Positions 25,734-34,095 of a stretch of DNA of 54,618 bases are shown piece after piece. The stretch is from Cardiobacteriaceae bacterium (GTDB taxonomy: Bacteria > Pseudomonadota > Gammaproteobacteria > Cardiobacteriales > Cardiobacteriaceae). Below the pieces are notes generated by a model. The model saw only the letters and a program-made list of their open reading frames with translations, made no database searches and was not told the DNA's origin. The position numbers and the translations under genes were made by a program. The stretch is from NCBI GenBank assembly GCA_017484165.1, contig JAFUTP010000050.1, positions 1 to 54,618 of the forward strand, in the 5' to 3' direction. Position 1 is the first letter of the stretch. Each line of letters starts with the position of its first letter.

Positions 25734-26711
25734 TTAAATTTCACCTACAACCGTCGGTTCAATATTGAGTTGCAAACCGAAACGCAAGCCAACTGCTCTC
25801 TGCACTTTTGCCGCAAATTGCAATATTTCTCTCCCCGTCCCGCCGTAATTCACCAAAATCACCGCATGTTGGGCACTAATTCCGACTTTGCCGTCGAGTT
25901 TTCCCTTAAATCCGCATTGCTCAATCAACCAAGCCGCAGGCACTTTCAGCTGATTTTCGGTGTATTTGAAAGCGGGAATGTCGGGATATTTATCCTGCAA
26001 ATCCCAATAGCGCGGCAAATCCACAAGCGGATTGTGAAAAAAGCTCCCCGCATTCGGGTGAATTTTGGGGTCGGGAATTTTCTGCGAGCGTAAATCAATC
26101 ACCTGCCGCATCATTTCAAGCGGAGTTTTAACTTTTGCAAGCCCTGGATAATTAGCGTTAATTTGCCCGTTTTTATTCAAACGCAGCGTAATTTCCACAA
26201 TAAAAAACCGCTTTTTCCAAGCAGTTTGAAAATTACTTTTACGGTAAGCAAAACCGCAATCCGAAGCCGCAATGTCAAGAAATTTCTTATCCAGAAAGTC
26301 ATAAACCCGAACTTTTTCCATAACCGATGCCAGCTCCACACCGTAAGCACCGATATTTTGCACGGGAGCTGCTCCCGCCGAAGACGGTATCGCCGCAAGA
26401 TTTTCAATTCCAAATAAACCGCGATTGCAAGCAAATTCCACCACTTCTTGCCAAATCGTGCCCGCTAAAACTTTGAGCAGAACAGATTTTTCATCTTCAA
26501 AAGCAATCTCAATTCCAGAAAATCCCGCCCGCAGCACGCGTTTTTTGATGTCGCCTGCAAAAAAAATATTGTTTCCTGCACCCAAAATCACATCGTCAGG
26601 GCGAATAAAAACCGCCTCTTCGGCGGCTTCTAATTCCAACAATTCGTCGGCTTTCGCAATCGTCGCCAAACTATGCAAGGCGGATAAATCAACTTGATCT
26701 AATGAACGCAT
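25734..26711 (-). CDS. murB: UDP-N-acetylenolpyruvoylglucosamine reductase MurB
   Basis: 325 residues, E. coli-type MurB. FAD-binding GAGNNIFFAG, IPSSAGAAPVQNIGAYGVE, the catalytic Ser region NAGSFFHNP, KVGISAQHAVILVNYGGTG, and a C-terminal NIEPTVVGEI that supplies the active-site Glu. It reduces UDP-GlcNAc-enolpyruvate to UDP-MurNAc in the cytoplasm. The ATG overlaps the stop of the upstream pilR-like gene by one base (TGATG arrangement), so translation is coupled. That is an unusual operon partner for a cell-wall gene. Confidence 0.95.
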   Translation of the reverse strand: MRSLDQVDLSALHSLATIAKADELLELEAAEEAVFIRPDDVILGAGNNIFFAGDIKKRVLRAGFSGIEIAFEDEKSVLLKVLAGTIWQEVVEFACNRGLFGIENLAAIPSSAGAAPVQNIGAYGVELASVMEKVRVYDFLDKKFLDIAASDCGFAYRKSNFQTAWKKRFFIVEITLRLNKNGQINANYPGLAKVKTPLEMMRQVIDLRSQKIPDPKIHPNAGSFFHNPLVDLPRYWDLQDKYPDIPAFKYTENQLKVPAAWLIEQCGFKGKLDGKVGISAQHAVILVNYGGTGREILQFAAKVQRAVGLRFGLQLNIEPTVVGEI

Positions 26712-28585
26712 CAGGACAAATTGAATTTTTTGAGTTTGTAACGAAGTTGGCGGTCAGTAAGACCCAAGTTTTCGCAGATTTTCTTGCGGTCGCCATATTT
26801 TTCAATTGCTGCTTCCAAAATCCGTTTTTCATGTTCTTCCATCACCGATTTCAAATCTGCTGGCATATCTTCATCTTCGTCAGATATTTCGACACCGTCC
26901 TCGTCATCAACAACATATTCGTCATCTTCATTGCCATAAGTTCTATCTGGAATGTCATCGGTATTGAATTCTTCTTCAACAACTTCCTCTTCTTGGGCAA
27001 CTTGTTCTGCAACAGCTGGTTTTTCCGCTTCTTTAACTGTTTTTTCAGCAACTGGCTGTGCTTCTTGTTTTTCTTCCTGAACTTCTTCACCGATGGCAAA
27101 ACTATTACTACTTGAAATTTTTTCCGCGGCGGTTTTTTCTACCGCTGGTTTTGCGGGTGATTTTTCAACTTCTTGATTTTTAATTCCCGCATCTTCTGTT
27201 TCATCTAACTCAAAAGAAAAACTGCCCATTTGCGATTTTGGAGCTGCCGCTTTATTTTGTGAGCGAAGCGTCGGACGCAAAATCGGTTGCTCAACCTGCT
27301 CGCCAGATGAAGTATCAGCAGTGGCAATCGGTTTAGGTGATGGTCTGCCGCTAAATGGTTTTGCTGCGGCAGCAACGGGTTCTTCTTTTGCTTGAATACG
27401 AATGCTGTCAGCGGAAATTTCAGGAGTTTGGCTAAATGTCAAAGCTCGTTCCAGAATATTTTCTAATTCACGGACATTGCCTGGAAAATCGTAAGAATGC
27501 AATTTATCAATCGCTTCTTTGCTTAATGTCGCGTTTTTATGTTGCGAACGAGCTGCAAGTTTTGCTAACAAATGCCGCGCCAAAATTGCCACATCTTCAC
27601 CTCTTTCACGCAAAGGCGGCAATCTCATATCTATAACATTCAAGCGATAAAACAAGTCTTCGCGGAAATCACCGTTTTTAACCAGCTGCTCTAAATTTTT
27701 ATGCGTCGCAGAAATAATCCGCACATCAACCGCTTCTTCTTGCGCGCCACCAATCGGACGAACCGCCTTTTCTTGCAAAGCACGAAGCAGTTTTACCTGC
27801 ATCGCAAGCGGTAAATCTGCCACTTCATCTAAAAATAAAGTGCCGCCGTGCGCCGAGACAAATAAACCATCCTTATCTTTATCCGCGCCCGTAAATGAAC
27901 CTTTCTTGTAACCGAAAAATTCGCTTTCCACCAAATTTTCAGGAATAGAACCGCAATTTACCGCGATAAACGGTTGGTTAGCCCGAGCGGATTGTTCGTG
28001 AATTGCACGAGCAACAACTTCTTTACCCGTGCCGCTTTCACCGTGAATAAAAACAGGAGCAAGCGAACCAGAAACCCGCACAATCATTTCGCGAACTTCG
28101 GCAATACCTTCACTTTCCCCAATAATCATCGCGGCGAGTGCTTCGGCATTTACTTGCGGTGCTGCAACTTTACCCTGTGCAGCTTTGGGAGCTGCATTAG
28201 GGTGTTTATACTTTTTTGCAGGAGTAGAAGCCCCCGTTAAATTCTTGCAAACCGTGCGTAATTGTTTAAGCGAAAACGGTTTATTTATAAAGTCAGATGC
28301 ACCGAGTTTTAAGGCGCGAATTGCCATATCCATCGAACCGTGCGCAGTCATAATGCAAACAGGCGTGCCGCCAAAATGCTTGTTTATGTATGCCAACATA
28401 TCAAGACCATCTCCATCAGGCAGACGCACATCACAAAACACCACATCAAATTGCTGATCTTTCATAATCTTTTTCGCGTCGGCAATGCAATACACACTCG
28501 AAATGCTACTTACCTGACTTTTCAGAGCCATTTCTACCATTTCACAAATATCGCGCTCGTCATCAATAATCAGCACATTAGACAT
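26711..28585 (-). CDS. pilR: PilR/NtrC-type sigma-54 response regulator with a long acidic linker
   Basis: 624 residues from ATG 28585 (GAGG 10 bases upstream); an upstream in-frame extension to 28687 is not supported. Receiver domain 1-120 with phospho-acceptor Asp52 (CDVRLPDGDG) and KPF. AAA+ domain with Walker A GESGTGKE at about 178 and the sigma-54 contact loop GSFTGA at about 229 (the Ser variant of GAFTGA). Fis-type HTH in the last 45 residues (GLTDRQLRYKLKKFNLS). Between AAA+ and HTH lies an extra ~150 residues rich in Pro/Ala, then Glu/Asp, absent from typical PilR (about 445 aa). With the pilS-like gene upstream it should activate sigma-54 promoters such as a pilin gene. Possible autoregulatory dyads lie upstream. 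Confidence 0.85.
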   Translation of the reverse strand: MSNVLIIDDERDICEMVEMALKSQVSSISSVYCIADAKKIMKDQQFDVVFCDVRLPDGDGLDMLAYINKHFGGTPVCIMTAHGSMDMAIRALKLGASDFINKPFSLKQLRTVCKNLTGASTPAKKYKHPNAAPKAAQGKVAAPQVNAEALAAMIIGESEGIAEVREMIVRVSGSLAPVFIHGESGTGKEVVARAIHEQSARANQPFIAVNCGSIPENLVESEFFGYKKGSFTGADKDKDGLFVSAHGGTLFLDEVADLPLAMQVKLLRALQEKAVRPIGGAQEEAVDVRIISATHKNLEQLVKNGDFREDLFYRLNVIDMRLPPLRERGEDVAILARHLLAKLAARSQHKNATLSKEAIDKLHSYDFPGNVRELENILERALTFSQTPEISADSIRIQAKEEPVAAAAKPFSGRPSPKPIATADTSSGEQVEQPILRPTLRSQNKAAAPKSQMGSFSFELDETEDAGIKNQEVEKSPAKPAVEKTAAEKISSSNSFAIGEEVQEEKQEAQPVAEKTVKEAEKPAVAEQVAQEEEVVEEEFNTDDIPDRTYGNEDDEYVVDDEDGVEISDEDEDMPADLKSVMEEHEKRILEAAIEKYGDRKKICENLGLTDRQLRYKLKKFNLS

Positions 28586-28628
28586 AAACACAGTCCTCAC
28601 AAATCTAAAATTAAATTCATATTTCAAT

Positions 28629-28755
28629 TGACAATTTTTGTCATATATTTGCTGGTATTTTAGATAATTCGCGACAATTTTTGTCAAAGCGATGCCAAAA
28701 GTCGCAAAAAAACGACAAAATTTGTCGCAAAACTTCTATTTCAACAAATTTTGTC
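28629..28755 (-). promoter_or_regulatory. Iterated dyad sites upstream of the pilR-like gene
   Basis: Four related palindromes within about 125 bases: TGACAATTTTTGTCA (28629-28643), GACAATTTTTGTC (28673-28685), CGACAAAATTTGTCG (28713-28727) and ACAAATTTTGT(C) (28744-28755). Each carries TTGTC half-sites; the PilR recognition element described in Pseudomonas is a set of TGTC-containing sites. They lie 44-170 bases upstream of the ATG, consistent with binding by the regulator itself or by another dimeric repressor. Confidence 0.65.
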
Positions 28756-28808
28756 AAAAAAATTCCGCAAAAAAATAAGCGAAAACCGAAGTTTCCGCTT
28801 ATTTTTTA

Positions 28809-28926
28809 GGCGCAGCTAAATTTAGATTAGTTCTAATTTTTTTCACCTCGTCATCTTGAGCGCAGCGAAGGATCTGCCGATAGAGATTTTTCGCCTACGG
28901 CTCAAAATGACGAATTTTTAGACGCA
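28809..28926 (+). repeat. ~118-bp TIR repeat element, copy g
   Basis: Left end GGCGCAGCTAAATTTAG, right end TTTTTAGACGCA, core CGTCATCTTGAGCGCAGCGA. It lies between the pilS-like stop and the pilR-like upstream dyads in the 365-base gap 28586-28950. Confidence 0.8.
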
Positions 28927-28950
28927 TTTTTTATCGTTCGCAGTGCAAAT

Positions 28951-30708
28951 TTAATCGTTATGCACTTCCATCGTAATGCGAAATCTCGCGCCAGTTTCAC
29001 CGTTATCTTTCGGCACATAAGCAATCGTCGCCTGATTTGCCAAAGCCATCTCCCGCACCAGATACAAGCCTAAACCGATACCCTTACGCGATGAATAAAA
29101 CGGTTCAAAGATATGTTCTGCCTGCTCTAAATCCACACCGCGACCGTTATCTTCAATATCCAAGAAAATATAACGACCATTTCCCGACAAGCGCGTAATA
29201 ACCGCAATTTTTAATTCTTCCAAACTCTGACCCGAATGCTTCAAAGAATTCAGAAGTAAGTTATGAATAATTTGCGATAAATGACCTGGATCAAAATGCA
29301 CACGGTAATCATCAGTTGCTTCGGTATTAAGCGAAATATCAACAACTTCCAGATATTTATCAGTTTTTGAATTTTCAATTGTCTCTTGCAGAAAATCTTG
29401 CAGCACCAGCACTTGATAAGTTTGCGCACGGTTATCAAACATCGCCAAAATATCCCGAATAATCGCGTTTATCCGTTCAGAATTGATCGCAATTTTCTTG
29501 CAGAGTTTTTGAATATCGGGATTGTCTTCTTCTAACTCTCCGAGAATTTCGTTCGCCGCCTGAATTGTGCCCAAGGGATTTCTGATTTCATGGGCAATTC
29601 CCGCTGAAAGCCGCCCTAAAGATGCTAGCCGTGTTTCACGCACGCGGCGATAACTGACCTCGATATTTTCCAGAGAAATCATCGCCAACGGGTAGTAACC
29701 CGTGAGATAAATCGGAGTAAAAGTCGCGGTAAATTCCTCATTGGCAATTTTTATTTGATGATGATCTTGATATTTTTTCTCTTTCCAATTACGGAAATAT
29801 TCCACCAAAGAAGTATCAAGCTGATGCAACATTTTCGGCATTTGCGTATCAGCAACCTTGAATATTTCACGGATTTTCTGGTTAATCGCAATAACTTCCG
29901 CTTTTTCATTCACCACGATTAAACCGTTCGGCATTTCCGTAATAATCGCCGCGTTAAGTTGCTTGCTTTTGGCGTAGTAGTTACGGTTAAGCTTGGCGCG
30001 AATATCGTTATCCCGTGCGGTATTTGCTAAAAAACCTAACAAAAATAACACCGCAGCAGCAGCCAAAATCACAATAGTAATTGCCAACCAATCCGACGGT
30101 AATTTTGAAATCGCTCCCTGAAAATGCTCCACAAATTCACTAAACGAAGCAAATTGCAAACGAGCAACGCCCAAAAAGTAACACATTGTCGCGACAAATA
30201 CACAGACAACATAAACAAAACAATGCCGAATATTTAGCACCAAAACCGACATCAAAGTTGTCAGCATAAAAAGAAACAATATCGGTTGCCACTGCACTCC
30301 CAAGCGAAAAGAAGATGCAATCAACAAAAAGCAAAGCAAATCTAAAAGAGCCGAAACCAAATAAAACCGTTCGGTAGTGCGTTTTTTATTACGGAAATTC
30401 CAAATATTCAAAAGTAGTAATAAAAACGCATAACTAAATCCGACAAATACCACCTGCTCGCGAGTATCAAAATGTTGCTGCCAAATGAAAGGCTTGTCGT
30501 TGCCAGCCAAAAAAGATGAAAACAAAACGATGACAAAGCAAATCAAAATCCGCACAAAATTGAAAATAACCGCCATCCGCTCACGCACCTTAAATGAGCG
30601 TTCGCCAACTATTTCCTGAACTTGCAACTGATCCCGCAAAGTAAATAATTGCTGCACCTGCTCGGGTTCTTTGCCTAAAATAAGCTCTTTTACTCGCTGA
30701 TAAAACAT
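28951..30708 (-). CDS. pilS: PilS-type membrane histidine kinase
   Basis: 585 residues. About six transmembrane helices lie between residues 45 and 240, then a PAS domain (IITEMPNGLIVVNEKAEVIA). The HisKA domain carries the phosphorylated His at about 373 in LSAGIAHEIRNPLGTIQAA. The HATPase has an N box (IIHNLLLNSLKHSG), DNGRGVD and GIGLGLYLV. PilS senses pilin levels in the membrane and phosphorylates PilR. The ribosome-binding site AAGGA fits ATG 30708. The gene precedes pilR in the same direction but is separated from it by a repeat element and an operator-like region, so the two may have separate promoters. Confidence 0.85.
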   Translation of the reverse strand: MFYQRVKELILGKEPEQVQQLFTLRDQLQVQEIVGERSFKVRERMAVIFNFVRILICFVIVLFSSFLAGNDKPFIWQQHFDTREQVVFVGFSYAFLLLLLNIWNFRNKKRTTERFYLVSALLDLLCFLLIASSFRLGVQWQPILFLFMLTTLMSVLVLNIRHCFVYVVCVFVATMCYFLGVARLQFASFSEFVEHFQGAISKLPSDWLAITIVILAAAAVLFLLGFLANTARDNDIRAKLNRNYYAKSKQLNAAIITEMPNGLIVVNEKAEVIAINQKIREIFKVADTQMPKMLHQLDTSLVEYFRNWKEKKYQDHHQIKIANEEFTATFTPIYLTGYYPLAMISLENIEVSYRRVRETRLASLGRLSAGIAHEIRNPLGTIQAANEILGELEEDNPDIQKLCKKIAINSERINAIIRDILAMFDNRAQTYQVLVLQDFLQETIENSKTDKYLEVVDISLNTEATDDYRVHFDPGHLSQIIHNLLLNSLKHSGQSLEELKIAVITRLSGNGRYIFLDIEDNGRGVDLEQAEHIFEPFYSSRKGIGLGLYLVREMALANQATIAYVPKDNGETGARFRITMEVHND

Positions 30709-30809
30709 TTCGCTTCCTTGAATGAATAAGTTGAGTTTTAGATGATAAAAAATTCACATCAATGTTTTGTAATACAACTGCATCATAAAAAATTACGGTT
30801 TTTACTAAT

Positions 30810-30932
30810 GGCTTGTAGAAAAATTCGTCATTTTGAGCCGTAGGCGAAAAATCTCTATTGACAGATCCTTCGCTGTGCTCAAGATGACGAGAAGACGAGA
30901 AAAAATAGAACTAACACTAAATTTAGACACGG
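30810..30932 (-). repeat. ~123-bp TIR repeat element, copy h (reverse orientation)
   Basis: Plus-strand read: GGCTTGTAGAAAAATTCGTC to CTAAATTTAGACACGG, with the standard core. It sits between the divergent pilS-like and dut genes (gap 30709-31013); promoters for both must share the remaining ~180 bases. Confidence 0.8.
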
Positions 30933-31013
30933 TCTTATCAAATTAACCGTAAATCGATTCATATATCATCAATGAACTTATTATCAAATTTTTACTATAT
31001 TCAAGGAATAACT

Positions 31014-31487
31014 ATGACCGATTCAGTAATGCAAATTGAATACAAAATTCTCGACCAAAGAGTAGGAAACACTATTCCACTACCAAAATATTCCACCATC
31101 GGCAGCGCGGCAATGGATTTACGCGCCGTCTTCGATGAGGAATATATCGATATCAAACCAAATGAAACCCACCTCGTCGGCACGGGAATCGCCTTTTATA
31201 TCGCGCACCCAGGCTTTTGCGGAATCATTTTGCCCCGTTCAGGTTTGGGAAATAAAGGCATCGTGCTCGGAAATTTAGTCGGCTTGATTGATAGCGACTA
31301 TCAGGGGGAATTAAAAGTCTCTCTATGGAATAGAAGCCAAGAAACTCATCGCATCCAACTCGGCGAAAGAGTTGCACAATTTCTAATAATGCCCACCTTC
31401 CACGCAAAATTATTACCTGTTGAACAATTTAGCGGCGGCGCAAGCGAACGGGGAGAAGGCGGTTTTGGTCATACTGGTCGCGGTTAA
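31014..31487 (+). CDS. dut: dUTPase
   Basis: 157 residues from ATG 31014, preceded by AAGGA at 7 bases; the open frame extends upstream without a better start. The trimeric dUTPase motifs are in order: [34 protein letters not shown] (catalytic Asp), RVAQFLIMP and a C-terminal [13 protein letters not shown]-loop-like arm. It hydrolyses dUTP to dUMP and PPi, keeping uracil out of DNA. It is 58 bases ahead of argB, in the same direction. Confidence 0.96.
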   Translation: MTDSVMQIEYKILDQRVGNTIPLPKYSTIGSAAMDLRAVFDEEYIDIKPNETHLVGTGIAFYIAHPGFCGIILPRSGLGNKGIVLGNLVGLIDSDYQGELKVSLWNRSQETHRIQLGERVAQFLIMPTFHAKLLPVEQFSGGASERGEGGFGHTGRG

Positions 31488-31545
31488 AAAACGCACCCTT
31501 TGATATTAAAGTCAAGCAATTCGAAAAAATATTATCGGAATAAAA

Positions 31546-32316
31546 ATGCAAGAAATCATAGTAATAAAATACGGCGGTAATGCAATTGAAGATATCAATT
31601 CCTTGCAAAACTTCGCTACTGCATTGAAAAAATTACGGCAAATCGAAAAAAGAAAAATTGTGCTAATTCACGGTGGCGGTCCGCAAATCAATCATTGGCT
31701 ACAAAAAACAAATCTGACTTCCAAATTTATTGATGGACAAAGATATACCGATGAAAAAGCTCTGGAAGTGGTCGAAATGGTGCTCTGTGCGAATGTCAAT
31801 AAAGCAATCGTTCGGGCTCTCTTAAAAGAAAATATACCCTCTGTGGGCATTTCTGGCGAAGACGGAAATACACTGGAAGCCGTACAAAATCATACTCTTG
31901 GGCTTGTTGGAGAAATAAAAACGGTTAATTGCAAGCTTATTTTGCAACTTTTAGAAGCAGATTTTTTACCCGTAATTGCCCCTCTTGGCATTAGCGAAGA
32001 TAAAAATACCGCTTTAAATATAAACGCAGATTATTGCGCTGCAAATATCGCAGCCGCCTTAAATGCCGATGAATGTTTATTTATGAGCAATGTCGATGGC
32101 ATTCTGGGAGAAAATAAAACATTGATAAATAAAGCAAATAGCGGAGAAATTAAACAGTTAATCAAGAACGGAATTATCTCTGGCGGAATGATTCCAAAAG
32201 TAAATTGCGCGCTTTTTGCATTAGAAAAACAAGTCAAAAAAGTGCGAATAATTAACGGTGAAAACCCCGAAAATTTACTTATGTTTAACACTCTTGGCAC
32301 AGAAATAGTTTTATAA
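31546..32316 (+). CDS. argB: Acetylglutamate kinase ArgB
   Basis: 256 residues, amino-acid kinase fold. The Lys and Gly-rich start IVIKYGGNAIED, the substrate motif LIHGGGPQINHWL, FIDGQRYTDE, NADYCAANIAAAL, LFMSNVDGIL and SGGMIPKVNCALFAL are all present. It phosphorylates N-acetylglutamate in arginine synthesis. It lacks the N-terminal helix of hexameric arginine-inhibited forms, so it may be a dimeric, E. coli-like enzyme. No other arg gene is nearby. The LRR gene begins 47 bases downstream, probably on the same transcript. Confidence 0.94.
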   Translation: MQEIIVIKYGGNAIEDINSLQNFATALKKLRQIEKRKIVLIHGGGPQINHWLQKTNLTSKFIDGQRYTDEKALEVVEMVLCANVNKAIVRALLKENIPSVGISGEDGNTLEAVQNHTLGLVGEIKTVNCKLILQLLEADFLPVIAPLGISEDKNTALNINADYCAANIAAALNADECLFMSNVDGILGENKTLINKANSGEIKQLIKNGIISGGMIPKVNCALFALEKQVKKVRIINGENPENLLMFNTLGTEIVL

Positions 32317-32363
32317 ACTTTGCACATACAAACTTTGCACAAAAATTTAGGAGCATCAAAACT

Positions 32364-34004
32364 ATGGCAGAACTTGATACCGCAAAAACTCAAGCTTTAA
32401 TTGAGTTAAGCTCTTGGGCGGAAGAAAATAATATTTCCAGCGAAATAATTCCTAGGGATGTGGCAAAATTAGCCGAACTGGAGAGCTTAAATTTTTCATC
32501 TCTTGCGATAAAAAATCTCCCCTCTAAACTAGGATTACTCGATAATCTAAAAAAAATATCTATCACCGCTTGTAAGGAATTAAGCAATATTCCAACAAGC
32601 ATTTCTGGTTTGAATAATTTACAAATTCTGGAAATAACAAACTGCCCAAATTTAAGCAGTCTTCCTGATGAAATCGGCGATATTTTGTCCTTGCAAATAT
32701 TGATTATTTCCAACTGTCCAGCAATTGCGCAATTACCCGTAACTTTGTCGCGATTAGAAAATCTGCACACTCTTAATTTATCTTTTTTAAGCTCTTTAAC
32801 CGCCATTCCAGAAACTTTGGGGAAATTATCGCAACTAGAAGAATTGGTTTTAACAGGCTGCGAACAACTCTCTTTCCTACCTGAAAATATCGGTGATTTA
32901 CAACTCTTGCAGGAATTAAATGCCGACCGTTGCGTCAATTTAGAAACCCTCCCCGACTCAATTGGAAGGCTTAAAAAACTCCGCCGACTTTATTTAAGTT
33001 ATTGCAATAAATTAACTAATCTTTCTGACAATATTCAACATTTAAGCAACTTACAAGAGCTTGATTTAAGCTGTTCAGAGAATATTTCGCATATTTCAGA
33101 AGAAATCGGAAAATTGCAAAATCTCGTTGAATTAACACTATCTTTCTGCAAAAACTTAACCACAATTCCCGACGGAGTTGGCAATTTAAGCAAATTACGC
33201 CGCATTAACTTACAAGGATGCAAAAAAATCATCTCTTTGCCTGAAAATTTTGTTAATTTGAAACAATTGCAGGAATTAAACCTTTCCGAATGCGAACATT
33301 TATCCTATTTACCTTCCGATATAAATAAATTACAGGCTTTAAGACGGCTTAATTTGCGTGCTTGCGAACGCTTGACTAGGCTTCCAAATACAATCGGCGA
33401 GTTATATGAATTAGAATTTTTTAACTTATCAGAATGCCGTAACATCAGCGAATTGCCAGATTGCTTCAAAAAACTACATAAATTGCAAAGATTAAAACTT
33501 TCAGGTTGTGAAAAAATCGAATTTTTACCGACAACAATCTGCGATTTAGATAACTTGCAACAACTGGATTTACAAGACTGCTCGGCAATAACCGCCCTGC
33601 CTGAAAATATCGGTAATTTGCAAAATCTCTGGGAGTTAAATTTGACTGGCTGCGAAAATTTAACCTCTCTGCCAACCAGCATCGGGGCTTTGTTTAACTT
33701 GCAAAGACTGAATTTAGAGTATTGCGAAAGTCTCATCGACTTACCAAGTTCAATCGGTAATTTGCAAAAACTTTGGGAACTTAACCTGCAAAATTGCGAA
33801 AAACTCGTTGAAATTCCTGAAAATATCGGTCAATTGAAAAAATTACGCACGCTGGATGTGCAATCTTGTTCCCTACTTTCCAAAATTCCTGACTCGCTTT
33901 GTGAATTAGCAGAATTGCAAATCTTGAATATCCACGATTGCGATAATTTAATCCATTTACCAGAGCAATTAAAGTCAATTGAAGGACTAAAAATAATCCA
34001 TTAA
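32364..34004 (+). CDS. Leucine-rich repeat protein with 21 exact 24-residue repeats
   Basis: 546 residues. After an N-terminal helical cap (about 1-44, no signal peptide or membrane segment), almost the whole protein is 21 tandem repeats of exactly 24 residues. They follow the pattern C-x-x-L-x-x-L-P-x-x-I-G-x-L-x-x-L-x-x-L-x-L-x-x, for example TGCENLTSLPTSIGALFNLQ. The frequent Cys and LPxxIG pattern resemble plant NBS-LRR and bacterial LPX-type effectors more than Yersinia YopM-type repeats. It should fold as a curved solenoid for protein binding. No enzymatic domain (no E3 ligase tail, no GTPase) is visible. A GGAG ribosome-binding site and a terminator at 34029 bound it. Whether it is intracellular or exported by a non-classical route is unknown. 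Confidence 0.85.
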   Translation: MAELDTAKTQALIELSSWAEENNISSEIIPRDVAKLAELESLNFSSLAIKNLPSKLGLLDNLKKISITACKELSNIPTSISGLNNLQILEITNCPNLSSLPDEIGDILSLQILIISNCPAIAQLPVTLSRLENLHTLNLSFLSSLTAIPETLGKLSQLEELVLTGCEQLSFLPENIGDLQLLQELNADRCVNLETLPDSIGRLKKLRRLYLSYCNKLTNLSDNIQHLSNLQELDLSCSENISHISEEIGKLQNLVELTLSFCKNLTTIPDGVGNLSKLRRINLQGCKKIISLPENFVNLKQLQELNLSECEHLSYLPSDINKLQALRRLNLRACERLTRLPNTIGELYELEFFNLSECRNISELPDCFKKLHKLQRLKLSGCEKIEFLPTTICDLDNLQQLDLQDCSAITALPENIGNLQNLWELNLTGCENLTSLPTSIGALFNLQRLNLEYCESLIDLPSSIGNLQKLWELNLQNCEKLVEIPENIGQLKKLRTLDVQSCSLLSKIPDSLCELAELQILNIHDCDNLIHLPEQLKSIEGLKIIH

Positions 34005-34028
34005 ATTTATATTAAACTAAATGAAATT

Positions 34029-34056
34029 CGCTGCAATTTAGCAGCGTTTTTTATTT
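34029..34056 (+). terminator. Terminator after the LRR gene
   Basis: Stem CGCTGC / GCAGCG with a 6-base loop followed by a long T-rich tract, 24 bases after the stop codon. Confidence 0.9.
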
Positions 34057-34095
34057 TTACGGACTTTTTACGGGAATTTCACGGGATTTCATTTT

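Noticed and set aside
28586-28687. Longer start of the pilR-like gene
   Set aside because: The receiver domain begins at MSNVLIIDDE with a GAGG site upstream; the extension overlaps the operator-like dyads.
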